DNA of 64,000 bases from Episyrphus balteatus (GCF_945859705.1 NC_079137.1:77769150-77833149); one strand, 5' to 3'; positions 35,200 to 48,821 are shown, counted from the first letter of the stretch. The notes: generated by a model not told the origin, from the letters alone. Numbers and translations are program-made.

Positions 35200-35944
35200 G
35201 GATACAGTGCGTGTCGCCGTAGTAACCTCGAGCATAACAACAAACTAATTCCAATTTTTTCATCGTCCTTCTCCAGATTGGTTATATCAATAGATATATC
35301 GTGTCTGAAAGTATATTGTGTTTATTCTATAGCAACGAGAAACTAACTGATTACAACTATAGAAAGGACTAAAAAAAAAAACCCATACAACTCACTCTTG
35401 CTCATAACTCTTAAGTTTAGTGCAGAAATCTAAATATACAAGTTTTCTATTATTCATAGTGTTATTTCATTTCCTTTTCTCGACTCGGCTCGAGTTGTTG
35501 TTGTTTTTGTTTTTTTGCTCCTGCATTAAGTTCGTGAATATCCTTTTAACAAAATATAGCTGAGTAGTAGTGTGATATCAGCAAGTGGAACAATAACTAC
35601 TACTTCACTCTACTCCCCAAGGAGCAAACACCGACATCGTCGCCGTCGTCGTTTTGAACCGAATCAGAGTGAAATACTTTTGATTTTAGTTATCGACGTG
35701 AGCTTAAAGGATTAACATGGGTCTTCCATAAAAAAAAGAAGAAAAAATACACACTAACAAAAGTTACACACATTGCTGCTGAAGGAAAAAAATTATGATC
35801 TTGTGTGGATCAACACACACTTATTTTGAGTTGAAGTGATATTCTCTTTCTGCTTCAAAAACCAAGTTTGCCAAGTTTAAGTGCGAATATATTGATCGGT
35901 GATTTTTTTTATCGAAAGGAACTGCTGTTTAAATTATTTTGAAG
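35200..35944 (+). other. Possible non-coding first exon of meru
   Basis: The GC-richer stretch contains CGTCGCCGTCGTCG and runs into a consensus donor (GAAG then gtaagt at 35945). The first coding exon of meru starts exactly at an acceptor with its ATG, so an upstream untranslated exon must exist, and this is the best candidate. The start of transcription is not resolved. Confidence 0.35.
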
Positions 35945-36630
35945 GTAAGTTTTAGTAAAGATTCTTGAAGGATTGATGAACTTCAAAAAGAAAAGTTTGT
36001 TTTTGACCTTTGGTGGACCTTGGCACTGGGAGAATTCACAGTTGTATTGTTTTTGAAATTCTGTGGATCTTTTTGTGCCAAAATTCAACGAAGGAATTTC
36101 GTAAACTTCATATTTTATTATATTGGTAGTTGTCAATGTTGTGAGGGCTTGAGAAGGTTTTCTGAAAACATTAGTGTACGAGTAGATATCGATGTTATCG
36201 ATCTGGAGTAGAGTCATTAATCAAAACCTAAAAAAAACTTTCTGGTATTTCACAAGAAGACTTAAATAGAAATTAAGGAATGGGGGAATGATAAAGTATT
36301 TTCAATTAGAGGTTTAGAAATTACGTTGCTCTACACTTTTCTTTATTTCCAACTTCTAAAATTAACTGTCAATATACAAGGATTAACGAAAATAATGGAT
36401 TTGTACAAATGGCATAAGATTTTTGTTAGCAGAAATTTGAAATTTGACCAAAATGTTGCAGTAGTAAAGACAACTTATTAGTTGTTTTCAAGAGGTTAAA
36501 TGTGGTTTTATATTTTAAAAAATATAGAAAAATAATATGCGAATTAATGTTAAGCATCTTGAAAACGATTTGGAGGAACCAAGTTATTTTTTTGTTAAGA
36601 AGCATATTGGATTGTAAAAAAAAATAATAA

Positions 36631-36716
36631 CTTCTTCAATTCTTTAAAATTTCTGCGTGTCCACAAATAATCTAGATTATTTGTCGAAACGCAGCAATTT
36701 TAAAGAATTGAAGAAG
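36631..36716. repeat. Near-perfect 86-bp palindrome
   Basis: The left arm CTTCTTCAATTCTTTAAAAT then TTCTGCGT matches the right arm ACGCAGCAATTTTAAAGAAT then TGAAGAAG, with one mismatch in 28. The centre ACAAATAATCTAGATTATTT then GT is itself a perfect palindrome. It is probably a tiny MITE, and a transcribed copy would form a long hairpin RNA. Confidence 0.85.
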
Positions 36717-38997
36717 CTGATTACTAACTGATGGAAATAAGAGCAGTTTATGTATTCAAATTTGACATTCATAGATTAATTTTATTTCCTAATACATTTG
36801 GCTTTAAAAATTTATTAAACAATAGAAAAATTTTACCCAAGTCCGACTTTCCAATAAGAGTTAGTTAAATCTGTAACAATTGACGGAAAGTTAACAAAGT
36901 TACAATTAAAAGTGGGTTCTATAAAACAAACTATTTATTGGAGTTAAAATTTTTTAAAACAAAAAAATGTTTGCAAATTATCCTAATTTGGAACTAAAAT
37001 AGGAGATACAATTTATCATTTTTATTAACTAAAGTCCGAGTATAAAAATTCTCGAATAAATTTAAGTCCACCAAATTTGTAGGATTCTACGTAAACACGG
37101 ACTTTATATTTAATCTCAAATTGAAAACATAACCTAAAAGATAACCCTTCATCGGAAAGTTAACCCTAATTCAATTTAGGTACTAGCAAGATTTACTATA
37201 GATAGTTGATTTAATAACGAATTAATTTGGCACCAAAAAATTGAAACTGAGATTTGGATAAGTTCGGATCACTGAACTTAAAATAAAGCAATTCGAAAAA
37301 ACAAATGATTTTTGTGAAAAAGAACGCAATAATAGCTCATCACACTTAAAAATATTCGAATAATGAAAAATGAAGCATATTATATTCAAAAGTAATGAAA
37401 TAACAAAATTATTGCACAGCAATGAACGACAATATAGGTAAGACTGCAGTTTAATGGTATTTTATATAATACCTATCTTCAACAATACAACCTTAATTAT
37501 ACAAGGTGTGTTATTATTTGTAAAGTTATCTGCAATGCAGCTACATTTACATGTAATACGCAGCTGCCGATGAAAACAAAAAAAAAAACAGAAATTGGAT
37601 TCAACTACCGATAGAATTTTGACAAATTTTAGTTAGTTTCTTGCCGATTAATAGGATAAGTATTGGTTTAATATGAACAAAATTTGGAGGTTCAAATAAT
37701 GATGCGGAAGTTTAAAAAAGTGTTTTTTTTTTAAATAGCAGCTAATAGGAGTTTTCCTTCAAATAAACAGATACTTAATACACAACAGCAAAGGACATGA
37801 ATTCAAAAGTTATAATTGAATAAATGTGAATAATCTCTCATTTTGACGGTTTGGACTGCGGCCGGCGAGATTGCCCGATCAAGCAATTCTAGACTCTTTT
37901 GTGTGATTTTTTAAAGCCATGAGTTCTTGTCAAAAAAAAAACAATTGTAAGACTTTAAATAAAAATGATCCGAAAAACAAACCAAAGTTTCTTATTCATA
38001 AAAAAAATTACGGTCAAAGAACATCGTGTGACATTTTCTGTGTCGACCCGCATGTTCTGATTCCCATTTTATAATTTTCGCCGATATCTTCTAGCTGAAT
38101 ATTATTATATTAATTAAGGTGCTGCTAAAAGAACTTACAAGCAGGGATTTGGTAACATGATATAAGACCTTTTATTGAAACGAAACTTAAATATTGAAGT
38201 AGAACATAAACTCTACTCTCTACATTTTTTCTGCATAAACTGTCACATAAGGTTTTATTAAGAACTTAAATTCTTAAGTTTCGATGAAGCAAACGGCTCT
38301 TAATGATGTTCACAAACTTGTGATTTGTGTGATTCGGTTTACTTATTAGTTGAATTTTGTATCAAACTGGTTTACTTTCGAAAACGTTGAATGCCACTAT
38401 TTTTTAACTGATCAATTCTCGTTTGTTAGCTCCTTTTCTTTGAGTGTTTAACAGAAAACCAATTGTGCCCTTAATTATGAAAGTGGACTAAGTCACTCCT
38501 AAAAATGCCATCAAATCTAGCCTAAAAATAAATATTACTTATTAGGTATTTAAGGGGTACAGTTTATTTGAAAGCGAAATTCTTCTTTATTCTTCTTGCT
38601 CCTCTAGTGATTTCATAAAAGAAATATAGTTTAATCGTTATAAGAAAATTACTATGTAAGTTTTTCTTTAAAGAATGCAAAAAGAATAACTGGACTCAAA
38701 TTTACTTCCTCATGAAGTTTTGAAATGAATTGGTTGCTAGAAATAAAAAAAAAAACTTTCTTATCGATCCCTACATTCACATTGTGTGTTTTTGGCCGAT
38801 ACCTGCCAACTACCATGTATTTCATGGTTGCCAGATGTGTTTTTTTTTTCTTTTGTGGAGATTTTAAAAAACTGTATTAGATCTAGAACTAAAATAAGCA
38901 TTAAGAATATATGCCATACTATTAAAATTGCTTCCAATTTTATAAATAAAGTGAAGGCGGTAAGTTATGTCATTAAAGGATTTAAAAAAAAAAAATA

Positions 38998-39390
38998 ATA
39001 ACGGCCATTCCATTTGCATATTTAGGACATTTTCACGCCTATTATTCAGTTTATCTCGGTGAAGAAGCAATACTTTTTCTTGAAAATTGGTGGGTCTTAA
39101 GGGCTCATGATAAAGTTGAAGTTGTAGAAGTTTCAAACTAATTCAAAATAGCTAAATTATTAACAGGCAAAGGCGGTAACGCAGAAGAATTGTACGCGTC
39201 TTCTCCGTTACCGCTTTATCTGTAAATAATTTGTTAACGTTTAATTAGTTTTTCGTGAAACTTCTAGAACATCAACTTTATCATGAGCCCTTAAGACCTA
39301 CCAAGTTTCAAGAAAAAAGATTGCTTCCTCAACTAGATAAACTGGAAACAAGGTCAATATGTCTTCTCCGTTACTTTGGAATGGCGGATA
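38998..39390. mobile_element. 390-bp foldback MITE
   Basis: The ends are inverted (ACGGCCATTCCA left, TGGAATGGCGGAT right). The pairing extends through most of the element: AAGGGCTCATGATAAAGTTG and TTTCTTGAAA on the left match CAACTTTATCATGAGCCCTT and TTTCAAGAAAA on the right. A nested hairpin (GCGGTAACG / CCGTTACCGC) is at the centre. Confidence 0.8.
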
Positions 39391-42300
39391 ACTAAAACGC
39401 TTTATAAAAGTGATTTAAGTACAAATTTTATACTTTTTTAGATGCTGTTTGTAAAGATAAATTTTGATACAATTATATGACATTATATAGGGCTGAATTC
39501 GAACATTAAAAAAAAAAAGAATTACAGTTTAAGTAAGCAAAAGTATACTACCTACTAACCTTTTGAGGGTTTGTTAGGCGCATTAATATAGTATTAAATC
39601 AGCAATTTAAACCAAATGTTTTTTGTGCAATAGTTGCATTGACCGGATTTAAGCACTTTGATATCATTCCATGAAAAGTAAATAATTCACTAGTTATAAG
39701 ATAACAAAGAAACTATTAACTTTAAAAAAAGTTTTTATTTTTTTTTCTAACAACTTAAGAATTCTATAAGTTATTGATACAAGTATTTTTTAAAGTGTTT
39801 GAATCTTCTTCATTCAAGTGTAAAGAAAAGTTAAAAACAAAGTCAATTTTATTGATTTTTGGATTCTTTTACGAACTTATATTAGTAAGATAAATAGTAA
39901 TAACAGAAGTATTAATTTCTAAATTACTTAAGAAGTAAAATTGTAATTTACATTAATGCCCTCTTTTAAAATGCCCACCATGTCTAAAAACTATCAAATC
40001 ATTTCAATATATGTAAATTTTCTTCTAGTTCAAGACCTCACTAAAGTTAAAGAACTTCACTATTTCAATGCCAACTCAATCGAAAGTCTCATTTAAAAAC
40101 CATTAACGCCCAAGTCCTATTAACCTTTAGAAAAGTACCTAGACATAAAAAGAAAATTGACACCCACTATTGTCTGACTATAACTCGTTTATGGATAAAA
40201 ATAAAACAATATAAACTACACACTTACTTTTATACAAAAGTATAAAAAGTCGCTTATTAAAGGTTTTCCTTTAATTTTCTCCCTACTACCACTATTTCAC
40301 ATTACCCTAGTGATATAATTAAATTTTCATTAAAAATCTCGCCCACCTTGTCATTCAATCATTGTCTTCATCCCTTACACCCCCGCTTTGTATGTATACA
40401 ATATTGCCACCAAACAACAAAAAACAAACAAAATATATACAACAAATTTATTTAACAGCAAATTAACTCTCCGTTTGAACGAAATAATCAGTAGAAAAAA
40501 AAAGGTCCTTCGAAAAAATTCTTTTGGGGTATTACACTCAGCCATTTTGTTTTTTTTTTTTTTTTTCCTAATATTTCTGTAATGTATGCATATTGCATAT
40601 ATGCTAGGTTGGCTAGGTTTGGAATGTGTTGTGGCAATCATGGCTGCCTAGCTGCTGATGATGATGATGATTGTATAGTAAAAAAAAAAAAAAAGAAAAA
40701 AAGGACTCTAACATCGCTGCAGATAGGACAAATGCGATAAGAGTGTAATAAAAAAATGCATTTCTACCTTTCGAAAAGGAAGACAGAAACACCCTACCAC
40801 CGCACCATTCCAATTTCAGGCGGCACAAACATCAGAGAATAGTTATCGCCGCATAGAAGGTATATGGCCACTTGCCATGCAACAAACAGGATATAGACAA
40901 AACAGGATACCAGATACCAGAGAGAGAGGGTGGAAGTGGAAGTTGAGTTTTTTTACGGACAGTTACCGCATCAGGAAATTCAAAAGTAAAGGTTGGGTTC
41001 TTTAACATTTATTTTTACCTCGATTGTGGGCGTCCAGGTCTTCAGGATAGGACTGATGCATTTTGTGGTGTAAGGTAAAAAAAGAATATTACACAAAAGT
41101 GTATTGGTGTAACGTTTGCCTTCTTATTACATTTAGGTACCACATTTTACAAAAAGCTCGTTTTGGTTTTTGATAGAGACCAAACACTAGGTCGGTCTTT
41201 AAATGCAATTTATAAAATTTTAGACCACAAAACATCAAAATACCGAGCACGAGTACATGAAAAGCAAAAAGGACGAAGAAACACTAATGGTATAGGCAAT
41301 CTAAAGGACATGGCACAACATCAAGGATATATTCAAAGTGAAGAGAAGGTGTCTTTATTTTTCAATACAAATTGCTTTACCTGTTAGGAAGGAAGGAGTA
41401 GGTGTATGGTTTTGTTGCGAAGCAACGTATACAAGTGGGGACGATGGTAGAGGGAGCTGCTAGCTGCTACATGCAAAGTTTTATTTGAATCAGGATTTGA
41501 CGTGAGTTGTAAACAATGGAAACAGAGAAAAGATTTGATTAAGTGGGTAGATATAGGTTTTAGATTACATTTTGAATTGTTGTTGTGTAGTATAATGTTA
41601 AGTCGAAGTACGAGTATGTTGGGAGGCAGAAAACAAAAATGATTGATCGATATAGCTACCACCTAAAGGCTACTCAATTTGTTTTTTAGTTATGGTTATT
41701 GTTGATGTTGTTTTTTTTTTTATATAGGTATGTTTTGTATGAAAAGGATTTGAATTAATTTTCTATACCGTGAATTTGTTTATTCAAAAAACAACGAAAT
41801 CATATTCACACATCTACACAAAATAATTAGAATAATGAAATCAAAAGGTTATTTGTTTTTTGAAAAATTAATTTTACGATTTTATTATTAGATAAAAAAC
41901 AGGGAATATGTCATGAAACTGTTGGCTTTAATCCAAATAATGAGTCACAACTTTTTAAGTCATTCTGACATGGAACTCTTTGAAAAATGTCAAATTTATT
42001 GCACGCAGACAGGATTGAATACAGATTAACTCCAACACAAGGACACTTATCCCCCGTCCTCTCAGAAGGTGCCTCTGGACATACATGCCTTTCAAACTGT
42101 TGAATCTTAGAAAAAATTTATTATTCTCGAATGAGATTGAACGGTTTAACTATCAATATCAATAACTTTGCGTTGATGCAAATTATCGATAAAAGAACAT
42201 CAGCAAAAATACAAAAATCTTAAGTTACTAACCGGGCGCCAAATTTTCAACAGAGAAACGAAATATGTGTATTATCCCGAATCATCGCATTTCAATGTAG

Positions 42301-43825
42301 AAAAAAAAACAACAACAACCAAAACAAAAGTCTATTTTCAGCACATAATGGGACATTTTAACGTATTTATTATCTGTCGTTTTTTTTTTTCTTTCTTCTA
42401 GAATTGCTGTTGTTCTTAACCTCATCGAAAAAGAAAATAACTTTTCGAAGTAGAATTTGATATCTAGCTAAAAACTGCAATTAATATTCTAGCTAAATAT
42501 TTTTTGGAGCTTAAATATATAAATAGTATCTGCGTTCCTGTGAAGGTGGTAGGATTACTATATACGATTCACTCCCCGGGACTCTACTCGATCAAATCAA
42601 ATTTCAATCCGTGAACTACCCGGGATGAACTGTATATTTATCGATCCGAAAATAGGAAATCTGACAAAAGAGACTCACAATCCCGCTGTATCTAGCAGAT
42701 TTTATATGGGTTCTGCTAGATGGGTCCTCCTAAATGACAGCGAAATGCCCAAGAAAGGAAAGTCAAAATAAATTTGTAGAGAGTTCCCTCAAATTCCGGG
42801 CGAAGTTGTAATCTTTTTGGGTACACTGCTCCCGAAATTAATATGGTCCAAAGTCAGCGTATACAATTTTTAATCATAACGAAACTCTTTGCTCCTGAAA
42901 AGTTTATGCTCATGGACTGATGTCGTTTCTGAAATAAACGATTCAATTTATAAGTCTTCTTTAGGGGTCTCCGCAACCAGAAAAAAAGAGAAATTTCCGC
43001 ATCTGTCAAACAAAGCCATGACTTTTTATTATTCTTATTAAAGTTCTACCTGTTTCATTGGAAAAAAATAGTACGTATACACCCCCGTGAACACAAGTTT
43101 GTGTAAATGTTTCCTCTTAATTCGGTGGTATATCTTATTCTCAGGTTTCATACATGTAAAAATAGCCAAGTTTAAACCGCAGCTAATACGAAGAAATCGG
43201 TGAGTTAAGACTTAAACCACAGATGAACTATTGGTTTTTATAACTGATCCCAACTTATCGATATCCACTTATACAGTTTTTTCTTTCAAAATAACAAATT
43301 TCACCTATGTACGTTAATGTGAAGACTCTGACTTTTGTGAATAAACGAATAATCGTAAAATTGGCGTCAAAAAACTATTGCATTGATTTCCTTCAAGGGT
43401 TTGTTAGAAAATAGCAGCTTTAGACTTCACTTCGGTTTAACAAGTTACCATTCTAATTTTTTTTTTTTGCGTGGAAATCTCAGAGCTAAATCACAAAGCT
43501 CCTATAAACGCACTATAAACTTCAATTTGTTAACACTGAACGAATAAGATCTTTATTGAATTTCAATGAGGTAGACACATAAATGTGGTTCGACCATTAA
43601 ATTTTCATATTTCGTTCGTCTTTAAAAAGCCGTGTTTTCTTGAAACTTTGAAACCCATAAAAATTTAACTCACATTCCAACAACAATAACTTACTAAGAA
43701 TTACTCCACTTTTTTTCTTCCAGTAGAAATTAGTTAAAATATAAATGGTTTGGAACATTTTAAAACTGTGGAACATTAATACAAAAAATTATTTAAAATC
43801 AGATTGGCCACATAATTTTTAATGT

Positions 43826-43908
43826 GTTACAATTTTGCTTCTATAAAGATTGAAAGAAACCAAAGCACCATCTGTAAGGCCTTATAGAAGCAAAATTGTT
43901 AGTCGGGG
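43826..43908. mobile_element. Small palindromic MITE (GCTTCTATAAAG family), copy 1
   Basis: GTTACAATTTTGCTTCTATA on the left is inverted as TATAGAAGCAAAATTGTTAG then TCGGGG on the right. It is about 83 bp long. Confidence 0.75.
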
Positions 43909-44031
43909 TATTTTTACTTTTGTGAGATAGTGTGGAAGCACTGCAAAAAACCTTAAGGCCGGTATTTACGTAGTGGTTTTTAGCTGCTGTTCCATAATAA
44001 ATTGTTTTCCAGCCAAAGAAAGCCCTTGCCA

Positions 44032-44113
44032 ACTAACAATTTCGCTTCTATAAAGCTTTATAGAAGCAAATAAGCATGTATAAAGCTTTACAGATGCAAA
44101 ATTGTTAATCGGG
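44032..44113. mobile_element. Small palindromic MITE (GCTTCTATAAAG family), copy 2
   Basis: CTAACAATTTCGCTTCTATA then AAGCTTTATAGAAGC, followed by a repeated half and GATGCAAAATTGTTAATCGG. It lies 220 bp upstream of the first meru coding exon. Confidence 0.75.
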
Positions 44114-44336
44114 TTTGTCGTGTTTAAAATTCCTAAATAATTGTTTTTAGTACCAAACATTTGCATTTTTACAACGAAAAACCTTACTCTTGCCTGAACA
44201 ACATTGTATTTTTTTTTATTTACGTCAAAATTAGTTACTTAATTACACTTGATATGCATTTTTACATGCACATTTTTTTGTGGCCCTTATTAACTCAACG
44301 ATTTAATGTTTGTTTTTCTCCTTTTTTTATTTCTAG

Positions 44337-47300
44337 ATGGCGCCACACAATTCAACTTTAATTGACGAGAACTTGAGCGGATTTCCGTCTTCGTTAGAAT
44401 TGCGTCATTACAGTCCAATTTTACGACCTGAAACAACTGACATAAATAGACGTAATCGAGCTATTTCAATTCATGGATCAATTAGTACTTTGGTAAGAGT
44501 CATATAGTTACAGTTTTATGTGTTCTTTTTTTACTGCAATCAATGCAACAAAAAAAATCACAAAACGTTAAAAATCTTAACGACAATTTATATTTATACA
44601 TTGTTTTGTATATGTTGTTGAAACAGGAACAAGGAAATAAAGAAATACCAATTTGGGTAAAAGATAAGCCCCGTTATGTTGCCGGTGTTACCACTCGCAC
44701 AACTTGCAATGACATTATCAAAGCTTTGATTGATGATGAAGTGAATAATGGAAATTATGCCTCCAACAACAATTGTCGAGGTTAGAAATTATAACCCCTC
44801 TGTTTTGCATAAACGTTATACTAACAAAAAAGTATTTTTTTTCTCTCTCTTTCTCTTTTGGTTCATTGGACGTTTTGTTTCATTTCCTGCAGATGGCGTT
44901 GTTGAATCGCGTGACTACAGTGATTATGTTATAACTGAATGTTGGCGCGGTGTCGAGCGTAGCTACGAAGGCAACATGACTATTTTGCCCGTTTGGAAAG
45001 CATGGAGTCGTGTACACAATGAGGTAATATATATTTTTTAATCCTAGCTGACTTGCTAGGCGTATAACCGTGTGATATGGTGTCCTAGAGAGAGCTCCCT
45101 GTTTTTCGTTTTTTGTTTTATTTCTTTTTTGTTTGATTGCATAAGAATTATAATAACAATGACGAGGTGATGTCGTGAGGTTGTGTTTTTGTATGTATAT
45201 TACAACTATAGCGTTGGTTTTTTTAAGATTCGCGTGTGGCGCCAGAAAGTCCGCTCGAACTATGGGGTAAATGTTTTTTTTTTTTTTTTTTCATTTTTGT
45301 GTTGGGTGCGGGTTCAGAGACTTAGTTTCCGCTTTTTTTCTAGATTAGTCATCGATCGATTAATTTGTTAGTTTTTTTTTTTTTCGTTTGTTTCTTTGAT
45401 GTTAAAGTTTAATTGAACATTTCATTTTTATGGGAAATTTATTCCATTAGTAGGTACTTTTGACTCTAATCATATGGAAATTTGAGGTTAAGTTCTCTTT
45501 TTTTATTTCAAGCAGGGGTACATATATGCTGCTATACAATTGTTTTATTTGAATAAATCGGAAATTTTCATTTTAATTGTTAAAGCAACACTCAAGTGCA
45601 CCTTTGTGTAAAGAGAATTGAAGGATAATTTTAGTGTCATTAAATAGAGTGGTTTTGTTTGATTGTTGATACAATATTAGGCTTTTATTGTACTTTTTTT
45701 CTTTCACTAAATAAGCTTAAGCGATAACGGGGATAATGACGTTGACAAGACAATAGGCTAGTTTAAACTAATTACATTGGTTGGGAGGTATTCCCAAAAT
45801 AGAATTTTGGTTCTTTAAAGCTTTACAGATGCTTTCTTTTAGCTTCTATAAAGCTGTATAGAAGCAAAATTGTTAGTTGGGTTGACAGATGGACCATGTA
45901 TTTGACAGGAGATATTTGAAATGCGTTTCTTTTTGTGACAGCAAAGGGAATAGAACTGATATTTTATAATAGTGAATGAAATAAGTAGACTAAAGTTATT
46001 GACGCTTGTGGTGCCTACCGCTGATCCAGTAGCTATTGAGTGTAACTTAAAGCTTAAAGTAACCTTTACCAGTTCGCTAGCCGCCAATAGCAGCGTTTCT
46101 TTAAAGGTTGAGTACTCATAAGTAGAAATCTATTACTAGAAAATACACGTTCTTATCTAGGTTGTTGTACTAGATCTACAAATCATCTACACGAACCAAA
46201 GCTGCTTATAAAAACACTTTGCTTTGGAACTCATGAGTAGATGATCTAGTACATTTGCCCTCAAAAAACTCATCCTCTTCTGCCCGAGTAGATGTGAACT
46301 GCATTGATTTCGCTGAAAGTGCGTTCCATTGAAAATCGCTAGTAAACTACTATTTGTTACAAAATCCGGATCGGTAGAACTTTTGTCACGTTAAGAGAAC
46401 TCTTAGTCGTTGCTGTTTTCTAACAAAAATTAAAGTATTTAGCGTTGACAGTCGGTGATTAAAAATACAACTAGGCTCGCACTTCCAGGAATCTCATTTT
46501 CGCTTAATCAAAGAAGATACCAACTATCAACTTAGCTCCTATAATGATCCAGAGAAGATTCTTGTCATGAATAATTTAATTACGCCTATCATTATGTAAC
46601 CATTTACTGTTGATTTCGCACTGTAAGTTGTACGGGAACGTTATATGTAGGTTTAAAAAGCAATTTGCCTTCAAAAATTTGAAGAAAAGTTGTAAGTTGA
46701 TACTATCCGTGTTTAAGGTGAAATCGTAATAAAATATGAGCGTTCAGATAATTTTACTCGTTTGAGTTTGCTTTGGAAACTTATGTAAACCGCGTTCCGT
46801 AAAATGCAGCCACAGTGACAAAACTATCTTTCTTTTCATCGGTCCGGAAGAGCCATTTTATTTTTCTATTTCATCTGTTATTGTATAACACTTTCTTGAC
46901 TGTCAAATATAACTTCATCTTTTAACCAAATAGAAAAATACCCCGATCTCGTACATTCAAAAACCTTAAACTGACATTTGAATTACAATTACAAAAATCT
47001 TCTTAGCAATTCATTAAAATCTACAGATACTGTCAAAATTTAAAAAAGTAGCTTTAAAACCTCGCATTTATCAGTTTCGGACAAGTAATGACTGTCACTT
47101 TTGAACATGACGTTTGATTAAAAAGTACTAGAATGTTGATAAGAACATATATAGTTTATTTGAGTGCAGGAGCTAAAATCAAGAATTTAACAAGCAGTAA
47201 TATCAAAATGCATCTTCAGAAAAATTGATGATATTTAAATTTACGTACAATGTCAAGGGTTCATAAAAAAAGTAAAGAAGGTGTTGCACTTTCCCTCTGT

Positions 47301-48600
47301 ACTACTTAGTCAATTAATATAACAATTTTAAGTTTATCTCACACCAAGGAAGACCGACGATAAAAAACGCAATCGACATCGTATCTGTATAAAAAAAATT
47401 TCTCATATGAACGTCGACGTTCCGGCTTGGAATTTTGTTCATACAAAACGCATGCAGTAACGTTTTTTTGTCGTCAATCATCGTTGTGTGGGACAGCCTA
47501 TTTTAAAATTTAGTACCTACCTACAATTATTCTATATTTAGTACAAAAATACAATCGATTTAATAAATGAATTCGTTTTAATTGTAGATTCGTTTATCAC
47601 TCAAACGACAATCTGAAGTTGCGACACTCTCCGATAAAAAGGTAAAAAATAAAATAAAATTTATCCCACATCACATGCAAAAGAAACATTAACAAAAAAA
47701 TCAATTTATTATCTATCCCTATGTTCATTGCAGACAATATCCCGCAGAGCTCTGACGTCAATTCGAAAATATATCAATAAACTATTGAAATTATTAACAC
47801 GAAAGAAAAAAAAGTCTTCCGATAAAAATACACAACAACCAAGGACAAATACAAAAAATGACAATAAATCGTCGAAAAATTGTCGTCATGACATCGACAA
47901 AAATGACAGTGATGAAGTTGTTGATGAGTTAATTTTCGTCATTCTCCCCGATAAGCAATATGATAACCAAACTATTACATCAAAAGCAAATGAGGAGCGT
48001 CGATTGAAAGAAAAACTCTTTCGACTGTCAGAGCCAAGATCAAAGAAAAAACGTAGTAGCAATAGTAGTAGTTCTTCCAAACGTCAACGTACTCCAATGA
48101 AAATTGGAAAACCTATCGATCATCATAATCGTAGAAGACGAGATATGCCAATTCGAAGTTTACTTCGAAATCAAATAGCACAAAAGACATCCGAAATGGA
48201 TCAGCTTTTTAGCATCGAATCACATTTGATGAAACAACTGTCAAACAAATGTCAACAGTTTAAATTACAAAATGAAATGTACACAAAACAGGATCATCAG
48301 TTGGAAATGTCAATTGGACAGATTCAAAATAGTATTGAAGCTTATGCTGAGGAGATATTAAAAACTGAGAGAGAACTTTTGGAGATTAAAAATGAAATCA
48401 AACATGACATTTCTATAATAAATAATTTAAAAAGAATGACATATGAACAGTCGAGGGATGTTGTAGTGAATAAAAAAACACCCAGTACTTGGAATGCACC
48501 AAAAGTAAAAGATGTTATCGAAGTTTCAGATCAGAAGCAGATGCAATTTGTAGATAATATTTATGAATTTTGCGATAATAATGCCAGTATGTTAGTTTAA
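44337..48600 (+). CDS. meru: Meru-type RASSF9/10 scaffold protein (453 residues, five coding exons)
   Basis: Coding exons are 44337-44492, 44627-44780, 44893-45023, 47588-47641 and 47734-48600. All have GT/AG borders and compatible phases, and they give 453 residues. An N-terminal Ras-association-type domain spans about residues 57-155 (IPIWVKDKPRYVAGVTTRTT; later ECWRGVER, then WKAWSRVHNEIRLSLKR). This matches N-terminal RASSF7-10 proteins, closest to RASSF9/10. A basic, Ser/Arg-rich linker follows and then a predicted coiled coil (about 308-400). The C-terminus ends SMLV, a possible class II PDZ ligand. In Drosophila, Meru links planar-polarity cues to Bazooka/Par-3 in sensory precursor division. 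The start ATG lies directly at the acceptor, so the 5' UTR is on another exon. A RASSF8-type identity is less likely because RASSF8 is longer. Confidence 0.85.
45228..45266 (+). other. Possible alternative 39-nt meru exon
   Basis: In the third coding intron, a T-run and aag precede thirteen codons (IRVWRQKVRSNYG), then gtaaat. It is phase 0 on both sides, like the regular fourth exon (47588-47641, IRLSLKR...), and starts with the same IR. It is GC-richer than the flanking intron. It could be alternative to, or included before, exon 4, or coincidental. Confidence 0.3.
45800..45882. mobile_element. Small palindromic MITE (GCTTCTATAAAG family), copy 3
   Basis: AGAATTTTGGTTCTTTAAAG then CTTTACAGATGC, followed by GCTTCTATAAAGCTGTATAG then AAGCAAAATTGTTAGTTGGG. 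It is more diverged on the left side than copies 1, 2 and 4. Confidence 0.65.
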
Positions 48601-48821
48601 ATTAAAGTAGAGTTTACAGTTTTCAAGAACGAAAATATTACAGGGTGTTTTTTTTCACCACATCTTTGTATGCTATAAGAACCTTTTGTCAAACTGTAAG
48701 CTGTGCTTAATTTATCAAAAGTTTATGTTTTTAAGTTTGCCAAAATTGTCAAAAAACTATTAAGATTTGTAAATTTTACATATCTATATTTTATATATAT
48801 TTTATACAAGCTGTTATTTTT

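Larger units (their letters stand above)
35945..44336 (+). other. Predicted first intron of meru (8.4 kb)
   Basis: No other host gene is visible. It contains a near-perfect palindrome at 36631-36716, a large foldback at 38998-39390, GAT repeats near 40660, and two copies of the AAGCTTTATAGAAGC palindromic MITE just upstream of the first coding exon. About 41163-41390 and 42530-42900 are somewhat GC-richer without a supported exon. Confidence 0.35.
45024..47587 (+). other. Third coding intron of meru
   Basis: 2.6 kb, bounded by gtaata and tgtag. It contains the candidate small exon at 45228-45266 and a copy of the palindromic MITE at 45800-45882. The remainder is AT-rich with no supported gene. 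Confidence 0.7.

Noticed and set aside
41163..41387. 74-residue plus-strand frame, somewhat GC-rich
   Set aside because: No family resemblance, no splice context, and length expected by chance.
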